DNA of 64,000 nt from contig JAJEKV010000067.1 in NCBI GenBank assembly GCA_021234155.1, positions 4,643,279 to 4,707,278 on the forward strand. Reading direction: 5' to 3'. This document shows positions 1 through 11,127 of the stretch, in pieces. The number at the start of each line of letters is the position of its first letter. Within the stretch, counting starts at the first letter, position 1. The translations under genes and the position numbers were made by a program. The stretch comes from Isoetes taiwanensis. Lineage: Eukaryota; Streptophyta; Lycopodiopsida; Isoetales; Isoetaceae. Under the pieces are notes generated by a model. That model did not search any database and was not told the origin of the DNA. It saw only the letters and a list, made by a program, of their open reading frames with translations.

Positions 1-640
1 GCGAAGGTTTAACTAAGATTTTATGTAATTATTATCTTACTTTATATACTGAGATATCTACACAGGACAAAACTATCTATGCAGTTATTATGAACATATA
101 ATTTATCAACAAGACATTAAAGCTTATGATACATGCCCTCATGGGGTGCTATCAATGCCTTGCATAATAGTATGCTTAGACTATATAATTTATGTAGTTA
201 TACGGGGTTCACAACCTTGAATAATATAATTAAGAGCTAGGCTACTAGCTCATTCCTAGGTGTGAATACAGGCAATTAATCATGGCGTAAGAAAATTATA
301 TTTTTCCCATCATGCATTCTATCTACACTTAGATGCAAAGCCTCTCCCCACCTTAGTTGTCGCACCCGCTAAGGCTAGGATACATCTCCCCATTGAGCCG
401 GTGTCGACTAATTTGGAGACGACTTGGCCGTTGCATTGCTTCCATTGATTCGCTCCCCCGCTTTGGTGCAGTTGGCTACCGCGTCAATCTTGCGCTCTAT
501 CTGCTTTGGCTACTTGCGTAACGAACTCTATTCTAAGGGTCGACTAATTTGATGGCGATTCAACCCCTAAGATGTAGGTAGTTTCAGTCCTAAGATTGAG
601 CCCCCACTTTCTTCATAAGAAAGTGGTCCTACATCTCAAT
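1..640. other. No recognised gene; short hairpin at 604-626
   Basis: I see no coding frame with recognisable similarity here. The only clear structure is a perfect 10-bp inverted repeat, CCACTTTCTT at 604-613 and AAGAAAGTGG at 617-626, with a 3-nt loop. It lies just before the decayed LINE and may belong to that element's 5' region, but the link is unproven. Confidence 0.4.
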
Positions 641-699
641 GTATCCTAGGGGCAGAGCAGATCCCAAAATTCGCACCTCTAGCTGAGGATGTGTTGCAA

Positions 700-1010
700 A
701 TGGACCCCGCAGAGATGGTTTGGCCAAAGGGCGCGGATGATGATCCGGTGACACGGTATGGGCGGCATTTCCTGTTGTCGGGCAAGATCTTTGACCTGGT
801 CATTTGCAATGGGCTGGCACGCTGGTCAGCCCCTCCAGCCCTTCACTTGTAGACAGGAGAACTGTGGGCGGCACCCGGTGTGGTGGATTACGTGCTAGCA
901 GACGAGCAATGCCTACACTTGATCACTCCGCTTGGTGTCGGACAGTGTGGTAGGGGTGAGGAAGTAGACTCGACCATCAGCCCCGTTCTTGCAGATAGAT
1001 TGGTAGGCCA
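700..1010 (+). pseudogene. LINE copy A: endonuclease domain remnant
   Basis: This is the C-terminal part of an exonuclease-endonuclease-phosphatase domain that nicks target DNA during retrotransposition. The frame from 700 to 852 reads a GRHFLLSGKIFDLVICNG segment, typical of the late part of the domain. After a stop, the frame from about 877 reads VVDYVLADEQ, the usual VVDYVL motif before the terminal SDH strand. The N-terminal half with the catalytic E and GDFN motifs is not visible upstream. At least one frameshift separates the two pieces. Confidence 0.65.
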
Positions 1011-1486
1011 ACCGAAAGCACCCATTGCCCCAACACCCCATGTACCACGGTTAAGGCCCGGACTATGATCATGCGGCGGTCTATGCGAGGATGCTTGAGC
1101 ATGAGCTCGCCGGAGTGCCGCAGCCCCCATACTTCAATAGCGCATGCCCAACTGAACCCGGCTTCCTTCGAGGGTAGGGGACAGATGCTTTGGGAGAGGC
1201 CGCTCGACGATCCACGGGGGCTGCAACCACCTTCCCCGCAATCACCGGGTTCGATGATGAAATTTCGAGTCGAGACGATGGCTCGCCAAGTGCCGGACCC
1301 CACCATTAGCCGCCGGGCAGTCGCCCTGTCAATACCGCTCCTTCCTCAAAACCAAGAAAGCTGTGTACCCTTGCGAGCACCAAGAATGAGATGTTTGGTC
1401 TACTAGACCGCCACCCTAGGACCTTCTGGAGAAAGGTCTTGAGTAAGCCTGCATAGCCCACAGGAAATATTACCCCGGAACAATGG

Positions 1487-2977
1487 GTGAGATACTTCCA
1501 GCAGCTGTATGACCCAATGGGAAGCCGGGCGCCAGTACCTCCGCAGACAGGCCTAGCACTGGTCATTACTGAAGGGGATGTCATAATGGGCCTGCAACGC
1601 CTCGCTAACGGGAAGGCAGCAGATTTGGATGGTATGCAGGCAGAGCTTCTCAAGTGGGCCGGGCCCCCAATGGTGCCGGTTCTCACAACACTCTTCAACA
1701 GGGCATTGCAAGAAGGCTTCCCCCCGCACTGGACTACCAGTAGAGTTGTGCCCATATACAAAGCAGGGGACCCCCATAGCCCAGGGTAAAAGCATGTTAG
1801 GGTGTCCCTTAAAAAGTATTATTTAGTGACCAAAAAGGTACCTAAAAAGGTAGCCAGGACTGGGTACTGGGTACTTGTATAATATCTCAATATAAGGTAT
1901 GTTTTAGAACTTTTTATATATATGTTAGTCTCCGATAGCATTATCTTTATCTTAACTTTGAATATTACCATGTCCTTGACTTGTATTTTGGATTTTTGTA
2001 TTAGTTTTAATGAAAAGAAAAATGAGAAAGTACCCAGTTTTGAAGTACCTAGTGTATGTACTTTTGCAGGTTCCAAAAGTGGTACACCCTAACATGCTTT
2101 TACCCCCCAGCCAACTCTATCGTACCATTATGGTCAGTTCTGTCTTTGCCAAGTTGCTTGCCGGGATTCTTGAGCAGCGACTGACACTTTGGGCAGAGGA
2201 TGGAGAAGTGCGGGCTCTCACGCAAGCAGGCTTCCGCCCCCGGCATTCTACTATTGACCATATCTTCACTCTGCGAACACTCATAGAGGATAGCGGAATC
2301 AACGCCGAGAATGCATGACCGCTGTTTTTTGTGGATTTCGCAAAGGTTTTGACCACGGTGCCTCGGGATAAGTTGTGGGGATGATTGAGACGACTAGGGA
2401 CCCCCCGCCGACTTGCGTGAATGCTATATACGCACTATCTGAGGCTTGCTCCGGTCGTCTCACACTGTCGGGGGAGCCCGTTGTTAGTAGCATTGGGGTG
2501 CGCCAGGGCTGCCCTCTATCCCCGACGCTCTTCGGCTTGTACATTGACCAGCTAGAAGAATGGCTAGCTGAGCACGGGGAGGCCATTGATGCACCACATA
2601 ATCCAAGCAACTCATATATGCCGATGATGTTGACCTGCTTTCGCATATACCCCGGAGGACATGCAACGCCACCGGATGCTTTGGACACTTTACGCCAATT
2701 CACTGACATGAGATTTAACTTGGCCAAGACAAGGGTGCTACTGGTCCCATCATCCCGGCACCACGCCTTCCCTCATTCACTTACCGGGGGGGTAGTGGAG
2801 GTGGCTCGATCTTATAAGTATTTGGGCATTGAGTTTTCTACTACCACACGGGATGCATCCATCGTTACGGGTCACTTTGCGGTCGGAAAGCCCTCAGATG
2901 CAATGCAAAACAACAAATCACAAGGCGTAGTCAGATGCATGGGGTCACCAGCACACTTGTTCGAGGGCCTTGGTTGA
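1487..2977 (+). pseudogene. LINE copy A: reverse transcriptase remnant
   Basis: This was the reverse transcriptase that copies element RNA at the nicked target. The N-terminal fingers read LANGKAADLDGMQAELLKW and VVPIYKAGDPHSP (1487-1780). After the inserted MITE they continue as RTIMVSSVFAKLLAG, AGFRPRHSTIDHIFTLRT and FVDFAK. Then come RQGCPLSPTLFGLYIDQL (about 2500-2560) and the catalytic YADD at 2617-2628, followed by DLLS and, later, YKYLGIEF. Deleting the MITE plus one CCCA copy restores the P-A-N junction in frame. Premature stops (for example after NAENA near 2317) and several frameshifts make it non-functional. Confidence 0.85.
1784..2105. mobile_element. 322-bp MITE with perfect 22-bp inverted ends, inside LINE copy A
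   Basis: The left end GGGTAAAAGCATGTTAGGGT and the right end are perfect inverted repeats over 22 bp (1784-1805 and 2084-2105). The flanks carry CCCA at 1780-1783 and 2106-2109, which reads as a 4-bp target duplication; one extra G on the left makes CCCAG an alternative. There is no coding content beyond chance frames. Further inward, GTACCCAG/CTGGGTAC-like stretches form an imperfect second stem. The superfamily is unclear from ends and duplication length. It splits the LINE RT between codons for S-P and A-N, so it is younger than the LINE. Confidence 0.85.
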
Positions 2978-3926
2978 ACCGGTCCTCCTCTATGGGGCAG
3001 AAGTGTGGGGGCCAGTGATATCCCTCACCACGTGGAACGATCTAGAGCAGTACGAGAAGGCCTTCTTGGCCCGGCACCGGGAGTGAAGTCCGCTGTCCCA
3101 TATCGATCTTGCTCCAGAGAGGCTTCCTTCCATTCTGAGGGTCATACTGAACGTCACATTATTTACTTCCGAAGGTGGTGGCTATGGATGAAGCTTCGGC
3201 TGCCCAACCTTGCTTTGGCAAAGGGCGATGGGCCCCGGCGACTCAAAGCCTACGGAAAGACAAAGCAAGCCCAGTGGTTCTCGCTATGGAATGTGCGGGC
3301 AATACGATGTGGACCCGGTGCATACACACGCGAACGCTTGTTGCTTTGAAGCAAGTATTTGGATGCTTGCTTCATGGCCAAGCTTTGGGATGCAGAGAGG
3401 CCTGTCACATGTCAAGGTGGCAAATTATCGGCGGCGAGTTAATCCCATGCTCACGAGGGGCCCACACCACTACCCGCGCATCCATCTACCCATGAAAAGC
3501 GCAGGGGTGATTGCTTCCATTCAAGACAGTGCACACCACCCGCATTGAGAGCAGGGAGATGGATTCGGAGCCGCGTAAGGACCCGAGAGTCCGTCTTTGT
3601 CCACCGAGGGTGCCATTGAGGATGAAAGTCACGCCCTCCGGGCCTGTCCGGTGTACCAAAACATATCCGGGGCTCGGTATGCTCGATTAGTTGTGCCCCA
3701 TCGGGGCCTTGCATGAGCTAACGAGCACGGCCTCAGTAGGCTTGGGATCGATACCTCAGAGGTAATGGATACGCCGGACTCGGTTATGCCCCCCGTCAGG
3801 CATTAACCTCGGTTTGTACTTGTGATTATGTATATAACTGTGCAGTATATCAGCATCCTTATTGCTACTAAGGTTTTTCCCCCGAAAACCCTTCGGGGCA
3901 GGGGTTTTTTAATCCTGGTAGTAATA

Positions 3927-4445
3927 CGCCTGCTGCTCTCTCTTTGTACTTGGGTCCCATAGGCCAGTTGGTCTCCGTGGATGATAAAATCATATTATAT
4001 TCTATTCTTAATTCATCTCAGCTATTCTATCTACCTTAAGAGGCTATATGCTTCTTACCTAACACATTAATTTACTAGCCTTAGCTAACATGTTTAATCA
4101 TCTATGATGGATGCAGTCATCATGTTTAACATATCTATCCCTAAGCGATGAGTTATTGAATTATTTAGAACAATTCTAAATTGCAAGGTTTTATTATTAT
4201 GACAATTCCTTTCTGCCTCAAAAGACTATGTGATTAATATACTTCTTATTTTTAGATGTGCCTTTCATGTATTATTCAAATTTATATTCTAGAGATCCCC
4301 CTTCCTTAGTTATTTACTCTCTTGGAATATTCCTATCAATTGAATTGATGTCATCATAACAAGTTGGCCGGACTTGTTAGATTACTTCTTTTCATTCGAT
4401 TGGATTATTCCTTGGAGGTACTAGCTTTATACATGGTTAACAATT
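3927..4445. other. AT-rich spacer between two LINEs
   Basis: No frame of note and no repeat recognised. It separates the 3' end of LINE copy A from the 5' truncation point of the next LINE. Confidence 0.4.
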
Positions 4446-5957
4446 CTGGCTCCTTACTTATTCACCATCGTCGCAGAAGCCTTATCTCAATTGTTGCACG
4501 CCGCCATGGAGGCAGGGGTCATAGAGGGGTTACGGATGGCCGATGGATCGCAGCAGATTGGAAGTCAGTATGCTGATGATTCCTTTCTTTTCTTGCAAGC
4601 CGAGGAGTTGAATCTGACGAACATGAAGGAGCTTTTGGATACTTTCTCTATTGCATCAGGTTGTCTAATGAACTGGACGAAATGCTCTGCGCTGTGGCCG
4701 TCAGCTGAGCCTATGCCCGCTGTGGTGTCCGCCTTCCCATGGCGGATGCAGCCACAGGGCAGCTGCTCTAGACTGCTGGGTATCCCATTTGGCATCGACA
4801 TTTCTGCTGCAGGTATCTGGGAGGACATCTTGGTGGCCTTGCGTCGACACCTCAATTGGTGGAAAGCTGGAAAGCTTTCAATGGCTGGCAGGGTTACTGT
4901 GGCGAAGTCGGTATTATGCTCCACGCATGTTTACATGGCCTCTGTCATTCTGGCTCCAGAGAGTAAGATGCGAGGAAATCTCGCCATTATCCGTAACCGT
5001 GCTGGGGGTAATGAGGAAGGGGCAGTGGTGAAGGTGGCATGGTGGAAGTGTGTCCGCCCCAAGGCGGCGGGAGGATTGGGGATTCTTGACCTTTCTCTTC
5101 ATAGCAAGATCCTGGTATCCAAGTTCATTTTCGCTATCCTCAGGGACGAGCTCGATTCTCCTGGCATGATTTTGCTTTCGCAGTCTCTGTCTCATTCAAT
5201 TGTGTTCCATAAGCCTGCTGTCCCTGCGCGGCTCCCCTGGGCCTTATTTGCAGAGATTAAAGCTTATGTCAATGCCTCCCCCTTTTTGAAGGGCCTTCTT
5301 CGAGCCTGGGAGCAGGTTCGGCCGTTGTTCGAGATAGATCTCTCATGTTGTATCCAGTTGACGTCTCCGCCTTGGTGGATACCCCTTGCCCCGGGTCGGT
5401 CATCCTCGGTATTGGCAGCGTCTGTAGATCCTCGGGTTCAGCGCAGATGGTCACAGCATGGGGTGGCTTCGGTGGAGGATTGGTACTTTGATGGTCAGCT
5501 GGCGCCTTGGCAGTTATTTCGTGATAGGTTCCGGCTTAAGGAACAAGACATTGCGATCTGGGTTCGTGTGGCAAACATTCTGCCGTTAGATCCCCCCCGA
5601 AGAACAGGACAAGTATGGAGATGCAACCCGAAGATCGACCCGTCAAACTTTGTTAGGTCCTGCTACGGGCTTCTAGCAATTCAGGATGAGCTGCCTCCCT
5701 CGGATGGGTGGGCTTTGCAGGTTCCAGGGGATGATTGGGGTGCAATTTGGCGATGGGTGTGGAATCCAATCTCGCCGCCTAAGACCCGTACATTATTATG
5801 GCAGATAGTGCATCGTTCATTGAGGGTGAATACGTGGGTGCACAGGATAAAGCCATTCATTAGTGATTTATGCCCAATGTGTGGCAGTTGTCCTGAAACC
5901 TTGGAGCACTGCATGTTCTTGTCTTGGCGGAAATCCAGCCCTTTGGCATTGGATTGA
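4446..5957 (+). pseudogene. LINE copy B: RT palm/thumb and zf-RVT region of ORF2
   Basis: The frame open from 4491 to 5957 holds the catalytic YADD (SQYADDSFLF, near 4566-4595). It continues with the L1 thumb signatures GCLMNWTKC, LLGIPFG, SMAGRVTVAKSVL and KVAWWKCVRPKAAGGLGILDL. The C-terminal zinc-binding reverse-transcriptase region follows (SPPKTRTLLWQIVHRSLRVN, then CPMCGSCPETLEHCMF). The fingers, most of the palm and the endonuclease are missing, so this is a dead 5'-truncated copy. The expected W-rich continuation after LEHCMF is in another frame from about 5920 on, pointing to a late frameshift. About 488 codons remain open, so this copy is younger than LINE copy A. Confidence 0.85.
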
Positions 5958-6401
5958 TTGCTTATTTCACACCTCCCTCCGTAGTCAAGAGGTTCTTTGG
6001 GGGTATATCCTATCGGGGCGATATTAAGAAGCTCGCTTTTCATCTGTGTAAAGCGTGGTTACTGTGGCTGATATGGAAGCGACGGCAAGCATGAAGGTTT
6101 TCGGGGAATCTTGAGTTCTGACTGGCGCATTGATCCCTCAATTGAGGTATAAGTTATATCTTTCCTATGAGGCATCCACTCGGAAGGAGCAGGTTAAGGC
6201 AGCCGTCTGGGAAAGGACACTCCTCATTGTAGATAGTCTTGGTAGATTCATCCCATAAGGGGATGTAGGTTGTTTTCATGCGGTTCGTGGGTCTTCGCCC
6301 GAGCTTGTTTGCTTGGGCAAGCACACCCCTATATCGCTTCTTCTGTATTCTCATTCATATTAATTAATTAAGTTCATCCTTCAAAAAAAAAAAAAAAAAA
6401 A
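4446..6401 (+). mobile_element. 5'-truncated L1-type LINE (copy B) with poly(A) tail
   Basis: Sequence resembling the second half of plant L1 ORF2 begins abruptly near 4446 with LAPYLFTIVAEALSQLL, the RT palm just before the catalytic motif. It ends with a run of 19 A at 6383-6401. Abrupt 5' truncation plus a 3' poly(A) is the signature of target-primed reverse transcription. I could not find convincing target duplications. Between the end of the long frame (5957) and the tail lie about 425 bp of frameshifted ORF2 end and 3' UTR. Confidence 0.85.
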
Positions 6402-8690
6402 TTATCCTAGTAATGATTCCTTCTTAGCGAGGTGATCAATCTCACCAAGTGGTTTCAATATGTTGGATGTCTATTAATAATCGTGTATAATTTTAGTTAC
6501 TCCTATGCATTTCCTTCCCACTCGTTGACGCTTAGCTCAACTTGGGGCAATCCCTTCCTGAGAAAATCTGGAAATGCCTTCCAATCCCATTATGGATGTC
6601 ATCATCCATAAGCCCAGCCTACTCAACTATATGATCGTAGCTCCTCAATCTTGCTCGCATCTCATCCACTCGTTGCCTTCTTGGTTGTGACTCTGAGCTC
6701 CTCCTCGATGTAGAGGTCAACTTTCTTCATTAGAGGCTTCCCATTGCTGGTGGTTTTGATGGCATAGTTGACCACTTGAAATATTCTATGTTACTTCTCA
6801 AAAGCCTGAAGGTGGTTTCGTTGACAAACATCCTCCATGTTGAATTCTTCATCTTGCCTCTGGATTCGATATTATTGTGCCCACTCCATCCTGTAGCATG
6901 TTGACAGACAAGTGTTGAGGATATTGCTCGCTTCACGCCTTCCAATTGTCCAGCATCTCTTTTCTTTGATCTGTTATACTTTGAGAGAGAGGGAATAACA
7001 AAGGGAAATATGCATGCAAGTCATATAGCTTACACTATTGTGATTACAAATACTATTAAAGCTATTAGGCTCCATTGGTGTCTCCCCTCGAGGTGCACAC
7101 GTACTCCATGACATTGTTGTCGATGTTCCTCCTAGTGCGCTGGTGTTGAAGATCTATATATCCTCTTATTTGTACGTCAGCTCGTGCTCGATTGGTAGAC
7201 TCTTTGATATGTTTGAGCTCTCCAATGTCTGTCGGTTGTGGCACAACTTGCTTCTGCTTCTAACTAAGGATGTGACGGTCGTTGATGCTTTGGCATTCCG
7301 GTTTGCTTCTTAATCTTGTTCTTGGGCAATAATCGCTTCTCCTTCACAATGTTTGAAGATCTTTGGAGGTGCTTCTTGAAGTTGTGTGCAATTCCTTTGG
7401 CTACCTCGTAAGGAGTTGTTCTCTTCATCAGTTGCCTTTCGGATCGTCGATCCTTGGGTTCGCGAAGTTGCATGCGAGTTGTCGTAGCTTGGTGAGGTTT
7501 CTAGCTGATTCTTTAATTCTTTGGCTCGGTTCTCCATCGAGCTTCTCATCTTACCTGTTTGATCTCCTCGATTTGATGGCTTAGATGTTATCACGTTCTA
7601 CCGGTGCTATGCCGCCTTCTAGTCTTGTGGTACCTTCTAGTTGCACTTGATCACGCTCCACAGTTTGAACTTCGTGTTGCATCTAAGGAGCTTGTGGGAG
7701 TACTAGCATTCCTTCATCTTCTGGTTTATGGCCATTGTCCCTCAATACATGTGCATCTTCCTGGCGAGTAAAGCCTCATGACTCTTCTCCGTGATTGGTT
7801 TGCTGTCGGGGATGATGTACTCTTATATCTGCGTAGCTTGACCCTTAAGTTGAAGTACTTTCTGCCCTAGACCTGCTCGTGTCCTTGAATAGCCCAGCTG
7901 TTGTCTTGAACTCTCTTTTTGCCGAAGGTGGTTTGGTTGTTGTCCTTGTCGTTAAGGTGTCAAATGCTTCTATCTCGTGTCGGAGATAAGTTGGGCTTCT
8001 TCTCTTCTAATTGTTGGTAGGATTACTTGACGAAGCCATCACCTAGTTGTTGAATGAGCATAGGCATAACCCATCATTGTGGCGTCTTTCTTAAGTGTAT
8101 CTCCATCTGGTACGCATGTTACAAACATCACCATACAAGGCCGAATTATGGTCGTCGAGAGGTTGCCTCCTTAGTTGGCTCGTTGATGTCGAGTTGTCCC
8201 AAGGAATTCCTCGACGTCTATCGGCTTGAGGTCGTGGCCGTAGTTTCTGAAGATGTCTGGTTGTTCCTCCTTCTTGTTGTTGAGGACACTCGTGTTATAA
8301 GGCCGTGAAGTGTTTCTGCTCCTAGAGGAGGTAGAGTTGCATCTCGAAGATGTCGTCGTGCAAGCCTAGATGGCGCAGCGCTAAGGATCTTGACATGACT
8401 GATATTATCTCTCATCTTGATATTGTGCTAGACGAGCGATCTTCTACTTGAGGCCGCTTCTCGAAGTATCTGGAGTCGAAGCTTGGTTTGGGCTCTGGTC
8501 GTCTCTCTCTAATTGCTCTTCCATTCGAACACTTGCTCTTGGCTATACCTGTGGTTCTTTGCTTCATTCTTTGGCAGTCAAAGCGATGGAGTTTCTTAAC
8601 GCAAATGCTAAACCCTAAAACATGATCCTAAACTCATGTTTTGTACTATGTGTGAGCACCTAATACTTATGATAAACATATCTCTTATAT
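6402..8690. other. No intact gene; decayed element-like sequence, minus-strand bias
   Basis: Only short frames are seen. The minus strand around 7260-8600 gives long, charged, low-similarity stretches rich in S, T, R, Q and N with frequent stops. That could be an old LTR-element gag region, but I find no zinc knuckle, protease or RT motif to support it. The first bases after the LINE copy B tail, ATTATCCTAGTAATGATT, resemble the 3' tail of LINE copy A, possibly by chance. Confidence 0.3.
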
Positions 8691-8729
8691 ATATACAATT
8701 ATATTGTGTGTAGATGTGTGTAGACAGTT

Positions 8730-8995
8730 TGATCTCGGCCGTCCATCTTAGATCTGGACGGCCCACGTGAAGCCCCCAAATAACCCACCTTAAATGACCC
8801 CTTTATTTGGGGCTTTTGATCACGTCCGTTGAATGTGCAGATCAATGGCCGAGATTTAGGCCATATGAGACCCCCTTTTTCTAGAGAAAGCCTTATTTCT
8901 AGAGATTTTGCTGTCGCTCTCTGGACCGTCCATCTCGGATCTGGACGGTTCACAACAAAAGCCCCAATTTGACCCCTTTATTTGGGGCTTCTGTG
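8730..8995. repeat. Two imperfect copies of a CCGTCCATCT...GATCTGGACGG block
   Basis: Copy 1 (about 8737-8826) and copy 2 (about 8927-8998) each hold CCGTCCATCT, then GATCTGGACGG, then GACCCCTTTATTTGGGGCTT. Inside each, CCGTCCA and TGGACGG form a short stem, and CCCC-TTTATTT-GGGG can form another. The pair is offset by about 190 bp. Blocks like this occur in LTRs and leaders of plant retroelements, but I cannot define element boundaries here. Confidence 0.65.
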
Positions 8996-8998
8996 ACG

Positions 8999-10418
8999 TC
9001 GGATCTGGTGAAGTTGGGATGTTGAACGACCTCCGGGAGTGCGCACATCTCTAGCTCGAATTTTTTCTATACTACATGTGACTTAGCTTGCCGGATTTGA
9101 GTTGGGTATCTCTAATTTGGGTTCACAAAATTGTTTTTTTCCTTTCTTTTGCTTACGGTAGCCCAATTACTTACAGAATTACGGGCTTTTGTCTCTGGGC
9201 ATGGATTTTTTGTATGAAAGCAAGAATCGCCTTTGAATTTGTAGAAACCGGATGCCATTCCGAGGCAAGGTCTCTTCTTTTGCCATGTGCCATCTCTTCT
9301 TCATTTGAGCTCCTCCGACCATCTGTTCTTGCAAGGCGGGTTCTGGCATTTTTTCGACCCTTGCTTTGTATTTTTGTGATGTGGTGCTCTGGATACTGTC
9401 CACAGATCTGCAGATCAGCTGGTTACTAGGTTTTAGTATCTCGTTGGAGCTTGAGCAAGATCTGAGATATGTTATATGTGGTAGATTAGTCAGAGCAGTT
9501 TAGTGTTGGGACATCACACCTTAGTACTAGGTCGACCTTAAGAACCAGTCTCTGTAACATCCATGCATTTAGTTGATATTTTTATTTTATGTCTAGGGTT
9601 GGCATTTCCTTTGAAGTTATTGGATTGGAGCTCTTGGTTGGCAAAATTGTGGTATACTGAATGTCCTCCCATTTATGTTCTTTATGCATGGAAGAGATGG
9701 ATATAACAGATCGGCATTTGAGACCCTGCCATTGTGGTTACCAGGTAAATATTAGTCTGTGGTGTTTATTTCTGGGGAGAATTTTAAATGGGTGTTTATT
9801 TAGAAAATGTAGTTTATGTTGTTTAATTAGTTAGTGATTGACAAGATTTTTTAAAACGGATACTGATTCAAAAGGTGGTCTAGCTTTAGTGGAGCTTTCA
9901 AGGACTGGCTAAATAAACCACAGCATACATGAAGTTTAGAAATCTGACCTTTATATTGACTTAATTCTTATCTGAATCACACTTCCAACAGTTATTGGGA
10001 ATCCTTGCAGAAATGACACCAATAGGAAATTCTTCACAACAGATATTGTCTTTTCAATATTTAAGCTTGCAAAATAGAAAGACCTGGATATTGGGTTTGC
10101 AAATGGAAGCGTAACATGTTTTTGTGACTCATTTTTGTATGGGGCTGGAATGGATGCATTGCACAGAGATGTAGAAGCAGAGCACGGGCGACAGCTCCAT
10201 TATGGTTTGTTAACCGACCTAGCCTGCCATTAGACTCTTGCTTGTCTCTTGATTATTTACCTTGGTTACTTATTATCTTTCTTAGTTTTTGCAGACCCTG
10301 CTCTACATGCCATTTGCACATTACTAACATGGAGGAAATCTACAGGTACATTTTCTAAATTATGTATCCATCTCTAGCTGGAGCTTGCTTGATTCTTTGC
10401 GTGACTTCTCAACTACAA
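8999..10418. other. No recognised gene
   Basis: The longest frame (9088-9429, plus) is hydrophobic and resembles nothing I know; codon use and context do not argue for a gene. The remainder is AT-rich with short frames only. Confidence 0.35.
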
Positions 10419-10750
10419 ACATGGGCATAACTCCCAAATTGAAGCTCTGTTTTATGCACAGGAACATCCATTGGAAAGGTCACTGGAAGGTCCACAATTG
10501 ATGCTAGGCGTCCATTTTCCAAATTCCTAGCAGAAATGGGCCAAAACTGTGCCAAATCAGGCAATGTCTTTGCTGCCACAGTTTTACAGTTGGGTAGACA
10601 TATGGCCATAACTCCAAAACGAAAGCTCTATTTTCTGCACAGGAACATCCGGCGGAAAGGTCACTGGAAGATCCACAATTGATGCTAGGCATCCATTTTC
10701 CAAATTCTTAGCATAAATGGGCTAAAACAGTGCCAAATGATCTAATGTCT
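10419..10750. repeat. Two-copy tandem repeat, period about 179 bp
   Basis: Copy 1 (10419-10571) and copy 2 (10598-10750) share CATAACTCC, GAAGCTCT-type text, ACAGGAACATCC, GAAAGGTCACTGGAAG, TCCACAATTGATGCTAGGC and CCATTTTCCAAATTC. Divergence is modest and there are no long open frames. CATAACTCC...GCTCT resembles the repeated leaders of some plant LTR elements. Confidence 0.85.
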
Positions 10751-11064
10751 TCGCTTGGCTCAGAACAGCAGCTGAGGTATATGAAAACATATTAGCCCTG
10801 GACTCCAAGATTTTTCTTTGAATTTTATTATTCTCTTCTATCTGCAGATCCTCTTGGAGCAACATATATCAGAAGGTTTTTTTCCTTCAAGGTTGTACTT
10901 ATGTTAACTTTGCGGAATCTGTCAGAGAGACTACTGATTGAGCCACATGATTAACTGCAATATATAATGCAACTCTGCCTTAAGGTACAAAATTGGGATG
11001 GTAACATGTATTTGAGATTATGTTGTGCTGGAATATGCAGTGATGGATCCAATGTCCAGGGTTC

Positions 11065-11127
11065 CGATTACGTTCTAGCTTTTATTAATGTAGATATGTT
11101 TATGTTCTAGCTTTTATTAATGTAGAT
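11065..11127. repeat. Short tandem duplication
   Basis: GTTCTAGCTTTTATTAATGT plus AGAT occurs twice in succession, near 11070-11093 and 11103-11126. No gene is associated. Confidence 0.8.

Larger units (their letters stand above)
640..3926 (+). mobile_element. Decayed non-LTR retrotransposon (LINE copy A)
   Basis: In order, the element carries an apurinic-type endonuclease remnant (700-1010), a reverse transcriptase remnant (1487-2977, interrupted by a MITE) and a C-terminal zinc-binding remnant (3612-3665, reading AIEDESHALRACPVYQNI). The 3' end carries TTTTTTAATCCTGGTAGTAAT near 3906-3926. Nearly the same tail occurs at 32252-32272, which supports this as the family's 3' terminus. There is no poly(A), and many frameshifts and stops are present, so the copy is dead. 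The domain order matches APE-type LINEs. The RT style (RQGCPLSPTLFGLYID) and tail differ from plant L1, so I leave the clade open. The 5' boundary is approximate. Confidence 0.8.

Noticed and set aside
6402-6425. LINE copy A tail or target duplication after the poly(A) of LINE copy B
   Set aside because: ATTATCCTAGTAATG is only partly like the copy A tail, and no matching copy sits at the 5' truncation point near 4446.
7260-8415. Minus-strand gag gene
   Set aside because: The composition is suggestive, but there are many stops and no zinc knuckle, protease or RT motif.
9088-9429. 113-codon plus-strand ORF as a membrane protein
   Set aside because: It is hydrophobic but lacks recognisable motifs, splice context or neighbours, and could be chance in T-rich sequence.
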